NCBI RefSeq assembly: GCF_900496995.4
Contig: NC_044023.1
Coordinates: forward strand, 24,622,453-24,686,452
Source of the DNA: Aquila chrysaetos chrysaetos
Taxonomy: Eukaryota > Chordata > Aves > Accipitriformes > Accipitridae
DNA: 64,000 nucleotides
Reading direction: 5' to 3'
Under the pieces are notes generated by a model. The model saw nothing but the letters and a program-made list of their open reading frames with translations, had not been told where the DNA came from and searched no databases. Below are positions 1 to 11,900 of the stretch, one piece after another; position 1 is the first letter of the stretch; each line of letters opens with the position of its first letter. The translations under genes and the position numbers were made by a program.

Positions 1-1469
1 CTACTGCTACAGCAGCATTGGTAAAAGCACCTGAATTTTTTTATTTATTTTTTTTCTCTAGGCTTGGGTTGGGATGGAGTGACAAAGGCTTGTCCTATAA
101 CAATATGCTGTTTATTGGCTGTGTTTTAATGTAGTGGTCTGAAGTGGGACATCTGTGGAAAGCAAATGGAAGTTGTTTGCATCCTGTTTCACAAGGAAAT
201 TTTAAGTGTGTGGCTCTTGAGTTCCTAGCACTTCTTATAGAGTACTGGCAAGCGTTGGTTTTAAAAATAACTTGCAATGTATGCAGTTGGGTTCATGTTC
301 TTTATTCCCTTATGATGAATAAAGTTGTTTCTGTAAGAGAAGAAAAGAGAATCCCACACTGCTTACGTTCTCACTGGGTACTGCTAAGACTAACGGAAGA
401 GTCCTGGTCAGATTTGGCTTGCCTGACATCGTCATGCCAACACCAGCAATGCTAATGCTTTAAATTTTTGTCTGTGACTTAAACTTTTTGCTAAACCCTA
501 TCAGTTAATGGTTACCTGTGTCTAAAAGCACAGAGATTTAGTCATAGTCTTTAAATACGTGTAGATATATAATTATGTAATGTCATTGTTTGCCATCATT
601 CAGTCCCGCAAGACTTTTATTATCAGTGGTATCTTCTAGTCTTGAGTTCTGTTATTGAAAACAAGCCTGTAGATGCATGTGTAAATGAAAATTTCAGGTT
701 TCAGACGTAATTTCCTTTTCCAGTTAATAATTCTTGGAGGGCAATCTAACATCATTTGTTCACTTACTTTAAGGACTTAGAGAGTTGTTCCTGTCACTCC
801 TATTTTTAGGTATGAAGTTATGTTTTTTTGTGGAAGACTTTCAAATCTTGGCTTCCTGTTCTTGTAACGAACTGCAAGAATAAGAATGAACATAATGGAT
901 TGAGAAAGTATTTAAATTGTAAAGCTGATGTAAAAATCCTTTGCTGTAGCAGAGCAACTTTGATTTTTTTGCTTTGCTTACTGTAGGGTGGTTGTTTTCT
1001 GTAGACCCTCAGGCTTTCTAAAAGGCAGGTTTTTATCTTAACAAGTGAGGCTATGAAACCATAACATTCATTGAGATTGTGTTGGCCAAAATCAATTGTA
1101 TTCTCTAACTATTTACCCTTTTTTTGGGGTGTATGTATATATATATATAATTTGATAATGTCTGAACCTCATTTAGTATCCAGTGATGTATGATGGTCAC
1201 TTAATATTTCCATTCAGGTAGACAACTACTGATGTGTTTTATTGTAAGCATAAGTGTGATGAGAGGAAAACTGTAGGGAATCAGACTACTCCATTTCCAG
1301 TTATCGTACTGGCTAGCTGCAGAGTTTTATAGCACCTTCCCCTTTCTTGGGAGGGGGGAGAAGTTCTCATCCTTTAGGTTGTTGTTCTCCCCTAAATCAA
1401 TATCTGTTTAGATGTTCAAAACTGCTTAAACATGTTACTAACAAATAGACTTTTTCATTTATTATCTAG
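1..1469. other. AT-rich sequence, no supported gene
   Basis: I see no convincing coding exon here. There is a pyrimidine-rich acceptor-like stretch ending in TAG near 60, but the sequence after it closes quickly in all frames. A short TA run lies near 1135-1150. It probably represents intron or flank of the unidentified plus-strand gene whose candidate exons begin at 1470. Confidence 0.4.
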
Positions 1470-2424
1470 CTTGAAAATAAACCTGAGTGTGATGAGAGAA
1501 TAACAGACTGGAAATCACAGGAAGAAGAAAACAAAGCATCAGTGATCCACCATAACATGCCTTGAGGCACTCCCGAGTGCTTTTGGAAAGTCAGTCAGGG
1601 AACTGTCAGTAAGGAGGTATCTCCACCAGGTGAAGTTCAGGCTGATAGCCCGCAGTGTGGAAGAAGTCTTGTAAGCTCGCTTGCATCTCAAGAAGTGTCC
1701 GTGTCATTCCAAAACTTGAAGAAGGCTGACAATTGCAACTGTGTTCAGACAGAGAAAAAACAAGCAGGTGGACAAACCTGCGGTTGTCCAGTTGTTCTTC
1801 AGAATGACTCTGAAGGACACCTTGTGATTTGTCAAAGTGCAGTCACTGAAGAAGCCCCTCCAAGTCTGCATATGTGGCTGAACCAGAGGAGAAAAAAAAA
1901 AAAAAAAAAAAAAGGGTGGTGAGTATGTCTTTGAATGGATGTGTTGAAATATTTGTGGGATCTCACTGGTTAGAATCTTTTTGAAAAATTTTAAATTAAG
2001 AGGATGAAATGTTTTTAGTCTGCTTCTTACTTTAGGAGTTTCCTGGTTTTGTAAAGCCCAGTCTAGCGATGTACTATTATAGGAAAAGGGGAAAAAAAAG
2101 CATTAGATCATTCTTTAGTTGGGGGAACTATTACCACTGAAGTGACTGGATATTTTCCACTTGCCTAATCTATAAAGAATTAAACACTTAAAGTCATTAT
2201 AAAATAGTAGCTACTTATTTTGAGGGACTCTTGATTGTTATTTCTTTGATGTTACTATGAAATTTTTTTTTTTTTTTTTGCATAGGAACTGGGTTGATTA
2301 TAGCTTAATTAGTCACCTTTTTTCATCTTCACATTTGAATAATCATCTCGAATTAGTGGAAGAAGACAATTTTTACTTAAGGGTTTTGGAAAATAAAAGT
2401 AATACTGCATCCTGTTCAATTTAG
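1470..2424 (+). CDS. Two candidate exons of an unidentified gene (possibly a decaying one)
   Basis: Candidate exon A is 1470-1918: it follows a pyrimidine tract ending TAG, stays in one frame for 149 codons, and ends at a GTGAGT donor. Candidate exon B starts at 2286 after a T-rich tract ending CATAG. A ends with TG and B begins with G, so the join is exactly in phase (Trp) and continues for 46 codons to a TAG at 2422-2424. The predicted peptide is hydrophilic with Cys, Glu and Ser. Oddities: an in-frame TGA at 1563-1565 and a 22-A run at 1892-1913 encoding seven lysines just before the donor. I do not recognise the protein. It could be a real lineage-specific exon pair with one stop, or a pseudogene. 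The in-phase splice is the main support. Confidence 0.35.
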
Positions 2425-5400
2425 GGAGATTGATTACAGCTGAAGGTGAGTCCCATGGCAGCTGCATTTGCCTTTTCCTAATGTGATTTTTTTTTTTTTT
2501 AGTATATATATTTCATTCATTATCTCAAATTATTAGTAAGAATGAACCATAAAGAAATAAGCATATTCAGCTGCAGCCTGAAAAATATCTTAATTGTGGG
2601 TGCTTAAGTAATACTGGAATGGTGACCAATTCCAAAATAGCTTCTGGTTAGGGAAGTCTGGGTGAATGACTTGAGTAACACAGAAGTGCACTCTTCCTTT
2701 TCCTCCTCCCCTGCTGCCCTCCCATCCAAATAATATTTAAGGACATAATAAAATATTTGTGTAACTTTGTGGATGGCTCCTGGTCATGTAAGAGTGCTTT
2801 GTCATACTGTTACTGAGTGCATAAAGTAATATTGTTTTAGGGGTTGTTTTGCTTTTCAACCCTGCAAGAATCCATTCCCTTTGGTTGCTGAAATCTGAGA
2901 AGATGAGTATGGTGAGGTTCTTGACTTTGTTGGAAACATCATTACCAAGTGAATAGAAACTGGATCTGCATTGGCAGAGAAAACATGCTTTTACTTTGGC
3001 TTTTGATTGTGGGGGTTTTGTTGTTGTTAAATAATTCCTTGCATCTTGGCTAGATCACCTTCTTGGCATTCATTGTATGCAGTATTTGGGTTAGGACAAC
3101 CAGTTCTAGTGAATACCTAGGTAATTACCCAGCTTCTGTTAGATGTTTTTTTACCTCAATGTCATTGCTCAGAAATAAGATAATGAGAATGGCACTTTTG
3201 AAATTGCCTGTGCTCTGTCAGAGGGTAGAGATCTAGCTTATTTTTTCAAATAGATTGCATAGTTGTTTTGGAAAAATCCTAGAGCAGATATGATAGGAGT
3301 AGCATGGGTTATTTTATTTTGCTGTACAGGGCAAATTGTACCACATGAGCACACCGTGAGCAGTATAATCACAGTGAGAGCTGAGATAGCCTTTTTTTTT
3401 TTTTTTTTAAACTCATGTTGATATGGGCAAAAAGAAGAATTTCCAAATATCTGTGTGCCAGCTAATTCTGATAATCATGCAACTTACTGTTCTTGAAAGT
3501 GTTTTATTGAAATTTTGGCTCTTTTTTCCATTTGGTTTGCAGCTCAAAGGGGAAGAGATGTTAGAGCAAATCAAATTTGGTATAAAGTTTTAATTTTAAA
3601 AAGCTTCTTGAACAGTTGTTACTTAGGAATGAGTTTTGCATTGAAAATGGCATGTATTCCACAATGTACTTTTAAGGGAAGTCTAGAGATAGACAAATAA
3701 TTATACACCAGAAATATAATAAATTATAAATCACTTCTGCCTCAGTATGCAAAGATGCTTTAATAGATTAGACACTTTGAACTGTTTGAATCGGGTGCTA
3801 ACTGCCTTCTGTGGATGTGGTGATAGGACAAGTGGTAATGGCTTTAAACTAAAAGAGTAATCATGGTAGTCCAGTGCTTTGCTCTTCAGGCATTGCTTTA
3901 CTGGTAGCTACAGTGTCATAGAACCATTCCTGGAGCACTTCTGTGCTTTGCTTACTTATTCTTCTGGCTCTAAAGCAAGAAAGACTGTACAAAAAGTCTC
4001 TCTGACCAGAATACTTAGAAGAAAATAGGGAGCATCATTTTCTACTAGGCAGGTTAGAAAGCACCCGAGACCTGTTTTGTCCTTATGATCGTTGTGCACT
4101 GCTAGGTTATACTACCCTCTTGAGGTTGATGTCATATTTGCAAAGGAGAAAATACTGCACACATTTATAGGTCCAAAGTTTTTTCTCTAGAACTCCAGGA
4201 AACATTGTTGGGTTTTTTTGTGTTGTTTTTTTTTTTCTTAAGACAACCTTAGAATGTTCTACTCAATAAGCTGGGTAAGCAACGCAGCACAATAGCCTGT
4301 GCCTCGATTTTTGTTCTGTAGACTAGCTTGGCCATATTTTTTCTTCTCAGCAAGTAGACTGTATCCTGCACAGCTCTGTCAAAATTCTAGAAACAGCAAT
4401 CCTACCTACACTGCTTATTATTTTAAGAAAGGATTTATGCAGGATCTGTGGCTGACAGTTTCATTGTACTGTTGGGCAGCTTATTGGCTGACTGTTTCTA
4501 TGGAATATGCTTGTAAAACATTAAAAAGAACACAAGCAGTAGATCTGTTGTGGAAGTGATGATTGGAGTTCAGCATAATAAATGCGACTTCAGTGCTCTT
4601 TCTGACTCTTCCCTTTCGTAACACTTCCGCAGGTTTCAAAACGTTGTGTCCACATCCTTACCCTGGGCTAGTCTTCTAAGAATTGTTTACTCCTTTTTAA
4701 TCTGCTTTGCCCTTCGCTTCTAATTCTCATTTGCCTTCTGGTGGAGTATAGCACAAAACAATGCTAGTGGCATCAAAGGGATCACTTCATTTAGGTGATT
4801 AATTCTGTGGCAGGAAAAGAGAACATGTCTAATAAAAATTGCAATTATATTTACATTTATCGCATTAGCCTGTTAAAGAGTACTTTATAGAATGTCTTCA
4901 GGAGGATGTTCTAGAAAATGTTCATGGATTATCAGATGCCCATATGGGCTGAGGTACAGAAAAGAACATGTGCTGCATTGGAGCATACTGGTTTATGTAT
5001 TTGAAGGCATGAAAAATTACCTCTGATGTATGCACCAGTATGGATATGGTTCTGAATCCAAGCAAGTTAACGGGAAAACAAATTTTTTTTTTTTCTTTTT
5101 TATTTTTTTTTAACTGGAAGAGATATTAGATGGTTTCCTTGAGAAGATCCATATTAACAAATCCCTTGGCAATTAAGCTAATTTGGCAACAAAGTTGAGT
5201 CCTTGTCCATCTACTTTGTGTAGTTTATTACCTGAACTATCTAGTTTGAGCTACTCTTAAACAAAAAACAACCCCACAAGTAATTGCGGTTTCAGCATAA
5301 GCTTTATTCTCTATTATAGATATGTATGGAAGTGTAAGAAGAGGTTTTCACAGTTTAGAAAGGATTCATATAGCGTTCAAACACATCGTTTAAAATAATC

Positions 5401-6444
5401 ACTATATTTACTAAGGAAAAGAGATGAAATAAGAAAATCAGCCTACATGTCAGGCTGTCATTAACCTTGCCCTTTATTATTTTTGGCTCTAGGTCTTGTA
5501 TTCTTTCTTAAAAGATTATACATTCCAAAGTCTGTCAGGGCAAACTGTTCAGGTTCACATACTTCCTTCTTCTTTAGAGTTGTGAAATCAGTAATAATTT
5601 CATTTTAAAGTAAAATTTAAAACAAATCAGGCCATCTGGTGCTTTGTCCTTCATCTTGCCTCAGTTTTTCATCTGAGTTTCAAGATTATTTTGATAATAT
5701 TTTCTGAAAATCCTGTTTTGATAATCTATCTAAAAGTTCTACAAGTGTTCAACCGAAGGCAGAAGATAAGGTGGCTTCACATAGGTACATTCTATAAGGG
5801 CACACATGCGTAAGACTGTCTTATTTGTGTAATGGCCATAGAAGTAGCCCTTCAGAAGGATTCGGAGGACAATGCAGAGAGGAGCTTGGGGGAAGTCTTA
5901 GGAGCCTGAAAAGCAGGGTGAAAGCGGAAGCATGAAGCAATTTGTAGTTGGAATGTGTAATGCAGATGTTAAGTCTGACATAAACTTTAAAACAGAAGAT
6001 TCATAAAGATCAGTTTAACATGGGTGAGTGCAAATAAAGTATGACAGGCTGGCTGTAAAGGTGAAAAAACAGCTTGTGGAGGGAGTTGGTCATTAGAACT
6101 TTAGTTATCAGTGAATCTGCTAGAACTATCTTAGTTACAATAATGTTTTTAATACTTTTCACTATGAAAATTGTGAACGTCTTAGCTGAGAAAACAAGGA
6201 AATGCTGGGATTTGAGAGCTGAAAACAAATGGAGGTGATGTATCAAAAACTCCTCTAGCAACAAAGCTAGGTTAAGAAACTCTGGTAATCTTCATCTTGG
6301 CTTTTATCTGAGGGTTTGTTAATAAAAACGTTCAATAGCACAAAGAAAGCAGGCAGAGCTGCTGGATCCTACCAGAAACAGTAAGGAAGCAGAAGCCCCT
6401 TGCATTTTTACAACACACTGTGTTTTGTTCTGGGCTGGCCCCAG
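2425..6444. other. Probable intron of the unidentified gene
   Basis: Mostly AT-rich sequence with long T runs (for example 3391-3409 and 5083-5113). One weak candidate exon is visible at 3542-3578: it follows TTTGGTTTGCAG, reads LKGEEMLEQIKFG, and ends at GTATAA. Sequence around 5845-5930 is also open in two frames but without a clean donor. Neither is strong enough to call alone. Confidence 0.3.
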
Positions 6445-7432
6445 AATGAAGCTGTTTCTGGATTCCCAACACAACAGGGACATGTGTCCCCTGTAGCTTC
6501 CAGGAGCTGGGTCTTTGGATCAGCATCTTCTGTTCTATCAGGGCCTGTCAGCACTGCAAGTAGTCAGGAAAATAGAAGAAGTGTAGGGTATGAATTTAGA
6601 TAGGCTGTTGTACAGAACAGTGGGTTTTGTTTGCTTTCTAAGTTTCAAGTGACCACATTTGCCATTAAAGACAGTCTAGATACCAGTCTGTCAGTACAAG
6701 ACATGCCAGAAACTTCATAAACTTAATGCAGATTGTCTGCTAGAACTTCATTTCTTATGTGGAAACTCCTTTCAGTCATCACAAGATGCAAACTTTTCTT
6801 CTTCTCAGGCTAGACAGTGAAAGAGAACAACGGTGCACTGTGGGCACAGGAGAGACCATGCTGGCGTTAACCAGACTGAGTAGCAATTTTAAGTAAGTTT
6901 ATTCTTCAGTGTGAAATTTCTGTTGAGTATGTTCTTCTCTCTTTCTTTTCCTCAATCCTGACCCCAAGTATAAGGAGGGGATTAGAGATCCAAAACCATG
7001 AAGCTTATTCTCAAGAGCAACTGAAAAACTTTTACCTAATGCTTATATTCACAGTGAATAAACTTCTAAGCCTTAAATAATCTTTTATCAATTGTAATTG
7101 TTGGGGATAATTTGATCATTACTTGAAACCATTTTAATACATTTCATTTTAAGTACGAAAGAATAACAGGCTCAACTGGGCCTTGCTTCTAAGTAGGTTT
7201 GAATTCTGAAGTATTAAAACTCATAAAATACAAGAATAACTTTTAACATGGTGAATTGTGGAAGCTAATACCTCCACAGGCAAAAACTCTTCTTGTGTAC
7301 TTAAGGAGTTAGTGCCCTTCTTCCTTAGAATGAAGGGTGGTAAAAGCTAACTAAGAACAAGGCTTCATTTTTGAGCCTTTTTATTGGAGCTAATGTGCTT
7401 GATTTTGTTTGTATAGTTTCTGCAGCAGTTAA
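6445..7432 (+). CDS. Candidate C-terminal exons of an unidentified plus-strand gene
   Basis: Candidate exon 6445-6587 follows GGCCCCAG and ends at GTATGA. Exon 6809-6892 follows a strong pyrimidine tract ending CAG and ends at a consensus GTAAGT. They join in phase (GG plus G), giving a Ser-rich peptide running into LDSEREQRCTVGTGETML and then ALTRLSSNF. Two possible acceptors near 7416 and 7425 both lead to the same in-frame TAA at 7430-7432, so a terminal exon with an early stop is plausible. It would be convergent with SEC13. I do not recognise the family. Whether it belongs with the exons at 1470-2424 is not shown: those end in their own stop. Confidence 0.4.
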
Positions 7433-8365
7433 AGCCAACCCAAACCCCTCATAGATGACCAGGTACTCTGTATCAAAGAACAAGTGGGTATGGTACTGGG
7501 AATGAAAGGCTGCCTGTTCAGCTTAGCAGTTATGATTATGATCTTAGTAGAAATGGAAAACAGCTTGAAAGAAAATAGTGCTTTGCTGTATAATTTGAAA
7601 TGGAACTGTTTGAATGTAATGCTAACTTCTAGATGAGTTGATCCATTTTTGGGGGGTAAGGCTACAGTGCATTTAAACAAGAACAGGAAAGTTGCATACT
7701 TCTGTTGGTATATAGAAATTCATCTATGTGTTTCTGTGAGAGCAACTAGGATATTTGGTTAGTATAGATAACTATCATAAAATAAGGTTTGTTTTTGTAG
7801 AAAAGGGGGGTATATTATCTTGACTATGCCAAACAAAAGAGCATGCCTAGGATCTGCTACCTTGGAGAAGGAGGAAGGCTACAAGTTGTTCACTTGTATT
7901 GCTTCAGTGCAACTGAAGAGTAAAGGGAAAATGTGACCTTTTAGTTAAGTACTTTCCCTCTTGTAGGAGGGGAAGAGCGCTTCAGCTTTTAGCTGAAGGC
8001 ATACTGAAATGTGGTTTGTTCGAGCCTAATATACTTGCCTGAAGTGCAATGGCACATAGGTTTAACTGAAGGCAAAACTTTGTCCTGTCTTACACTATAT
8101 ACAGTGTTAGTCTCTAGTGGACTAATACCTTCCCAGCTATTGCAAAGCTAATACCATGGATGGGAGGGTGACATGACTGTGGCTTGACTGAAGGTAGACT
8201 GTAGACAGCCTTGACGAGGTCCCTAGGAAAAGATTATCAAATACAGCACACCAGGCTTTAACCAATAGGACTTTATTCTGTTGGTACCTCAACAAAAAAA
8301 CCCTGAAGTACGGTACAGAAGTGTGGCTAAAAAAAAGGCAAACCAAACTTCAAATTACGGTTTGA
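7433..8365. other. Convergent intergenic or 3' UTR sequence
   Basis: No coding signal found. It would hold the 3' UTR of the unidentified plus-strand gene on one side and the SEC13 3' end on the other. No plus-strand AATAAA is obvious close after 7432. Confidence 0.35.
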
Positions 8366-8371
8366 TTTATT
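8366..8371 (-). terminator. SEC13: Candidate SEC13 poly(A) signal
   Basis: TTTATT on the plus strand gives AATAAA on the SEC13 strand about 620 bases after the SEC13 stop. A second copy at 8272-8277 is an alternative. Which one is used cannot be told from sequence alone. Confidence 0.45.
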
Positions 8372-8988
8372 GATGTTGGTTAAATAACCAAGTTTGAGAT
8401 TATTGTAAAGCAAAAGATATATGCATTCCACTACTCCTTTTCATCTTCAGGAAAGCACACTTTCACCTACCCAAGCACATTATTTTCAGGAAGATCTAAG
8501 CATCACTTCACTACTACCAGAAGGGTCATCTAATGCCAAAAACTTCACACCCCTTCCCCTCAGTTGAAACAAAGTTCTGGCCTTTGAAGGGACAGAGTAT
8601 TTGTCTCCTTGCACAAAGGAGTTCACACCTCACCACTTTCACAGCCTGTGCCTGTTCCTACTCACATGCTTGAAGTCTGACCACAGCATATCCAATTAAA
8701 TATGATCCCTAAACCAGAAAAGCAGGGTACCACTTCTACAGCATGAAGGAGTGGTGTAAGGCACAGTACTTTGCTATGCTCTTGACCTTAAATTTAGGGG
8801 AATGTCAGTTAAGGCTGATTATCAACATATTGTAGCCTCCCAATGGTATTTATAGAGTGCTTATAAAATTGGATAATTGTTTCCCATGTTCATGTCCAGT
8901 TTAGCTAAAATCAGTTCCCATCCACTTCAAGAACGTTGCAAATCGGGTATAGTGATCACTTGTTGCAGCTGGAACACTCACTCATACA

Positions 8989-11900
8989 TCATTGCTCATT
9001 CTGCTGCCCCTCTGTAACGGCAGACACCCCTCCTTGGCCCTTGTTGACATCGCTGATACATGCCCACAGTCCGTCTACTGATTCCTTCCATAGCGTGACC
9101 TCAAAAACAGACCAGGAAGAGGTTTCAGCCTTAATACATTCTCAGTTTCCCACTTCCTCACAACTATCACATCACTAGTTTGGTGATAGTCTACAGTTAC
9201 AGAAGCCAAGTGTTACAGCATTGTTCTAAGTATCAAGTTAGTTGTTGCTGTATACTGAATAATCATCCAGTGGTAAAGGGGGAGTATGTGAATTCTGCTG
9301 TTAGTACCATACAAAATAAAGTTAAGCCTGCATTTCTAAGCTCCAGCAAGGACTAAGAAAGCAGTGCAAGTAGTTTGCCAAAGGTTAGGGTCTCCCTCCC
9401 CTCTTGATAAGTCAAAAGAAAAACTTGTCACCATTGTAGCAAAGGAGAATCTACAAGTTTTGTCTTAAACAAAAGTGACAATAGCCTATCTCATCTCATG
9501 TCTTCTGAAAATACAGCATGCAGGAGTAAAAGCCAAGGCAGCAGTACTCACTTTATTGTCTCCTCCAGACACTGCAAGAATATTTGCAGTAATGGACCAA
9601 CTCACATGCCAGACAACATCATTGAACTTGTGCAGCAACTTTGGTGACCATGAATTTCCAGAGGCATCATCACATGTCCAGATAAACACTCTGCCATCCT
9701 ACAAAAGCAAGCAAACCGAGTTGGTTGGACCACTAGTTACAACACAGAAAAAACAACCTTGATTGCACTTAGAGCTACACTTCCAAATCACAGCTCCGAC
9801 ATGAACCCTAGATGTGTTTACATTTTTGCTCTTCTATAGCTGAGAGCCAGATAGGAGTACAGCTCTCTGATGAGGAAAACTACATACAAAAGGTGACTTG
9901 CAAGCAGCACAGAAAAGCTCCCAAAATACATATGTATCAGCTGAAATTTTTTCCACAGAATGAGATTTTGCTTTCCAGTCACATGACAGCAAGTTAGCAG
10001 CTTACTGAGTAGTCTTCTTGCTATAAAAAAACCACATTTACAGAATTATGAGCAGCAAGAACACTACAGTCAATATGAAGGTTGAGGACATCAGAGCTGA
10101 TTAAGAATGCCAGTTATTAGAAAACAGTATTTTTAGCTGGCAGTGCAGTGAATTTGATCCAGAGACATTAAAATATGACATTAGTTTGAAGGTCTTCCTC
10201 ATAGTGAGACTATCCTGCTCATGATTTTCAAAATAAAAGATAGTCTTTGGTACAGAGCCACACACACACAAACCTTTGTTCAGAAACACTTCTATTGGGC
10301 TTCCGAGTTTGGGAGGAACAGGAATCAAAGGCTCTTATGCACAGACCCAGATATAGCAAAGCATTGCCAAGAGGACCTATTACAGCAGTTCTATCCTTAC
10401 TATTCCTTTACTAGAGAAAAGGGGAAGGAAGTGGAAAGTGGAAGCAAGGGCACTGAGAGCCTGCCTCTGTCACTCCAACAGAAGCTTCACCTGTGAGCAG
10501 CTAGCGATGGTACTTGTCGGCAAACCTATGGATGGAGCCCAGGCTACATCTCGAACCCAGTCACTATGAGCCTCCAGCTTCTGCTCTTCTTTCCACTGAC
10601 CATCTTCCTCCCTGAAAACACATTTATACAGTCAGAAGGGTGGCAGCAGCAGCCAGTCACATTTCTCATCTCCTGTTCTGGAAGGCTTTGTTTTTGTAGC
10701 TTTCAGACTCCTGGTTTATCCAGATAATACAAAGCACAAGTGTTCCCTGCTCTTCTCCAAAAAGCTCTATGGCTTAAACTGACAAAATCTGTTCCAGGGG
10801 ACAGAAAGCAGCATAGGCAATGAGTATTTGATCTTCAGTTACTGTACAGAAATCTGCTGTTGTCCAAGTGACAGTGGTAATCAAAGACAATTGGAAAGCC
10901 ACTTTCCAAGATAAGATGGAAGCAGGGCTGACACAAATTGCTATAACCATGTGATAGATTGTACATCACTAAGTTGTTTCCATTTTCAAAGCACTTCTTT
11001 AAAACGGTAATTCAAAGATGAAAGCACAGAGATGCAGGAAATATTACCTGAGATACTAACAGGAACATTCAAAGACTATAAAAGGTATCAGGTTTTGTAA
11101 GTTTGGCAACAGAGCACTTACTTCCAGATCTTGACAAGGTTGTCACAACCACCAGATGCAAATCTTTTGATGTAATTTGGTTTTTGACCAGATGGTTGCT
11201 CTATAAGGCTTCCTGGTACAACAGCAGGAGCCCAGCTAACTGCATTACATCCAATCTATTTAATGAAAAAATATCATTATTAGAAGTTGCTTACTTTAAA
11301 TAAATAAATAAAAAGCTGCTGAGGGAGCAAAGGACACCTACTACATACTCTCCATTGGTGGGGAAGAAGCCCATCTTAGGAAAATAGGAGTCTTGCACAA
11401 CACTGGACAAATATTGGATGAATAAGAAATCCAGATACAGTCTAATCTCAGTAAGGCACTTATTCAGAAACCCTTAGATAGCTAAGTAACTGCTTTATGT
11501 GTAAATATCATCTTGGATATGTAAACGGTGGAAACGGATATAAACTGAAAAGACACAAGACATATGCAGTTGCTAAGATTTAGGAATGCAGGAGCAGAAG
11601 GAACCTTTGGTCCAGAGCCCTATTTCCTTTTATTGAGAGCCACTGCCATTAGCCTATGAAGTTCTGCTTAAGCAAAAATCCCCACTATTTGGGAAAAACA
11701 TGAGTCCTGCAGTTTTTCCAGCTTCAGTTTACTCACAGTCAGTCTGCACAGGTGTTCTTAATACCAAAGCCATTTCTTACCAGGTAGCTTCCAGCACTCT
11801 GTTTAACAATCATGCTTAATAAACAGGTATTATCAGTGCTGTTTAGTAACCTTCACGTCTTGTTTTCCACTTCATTTTAGTGACTACAAAGTGTACCTTC

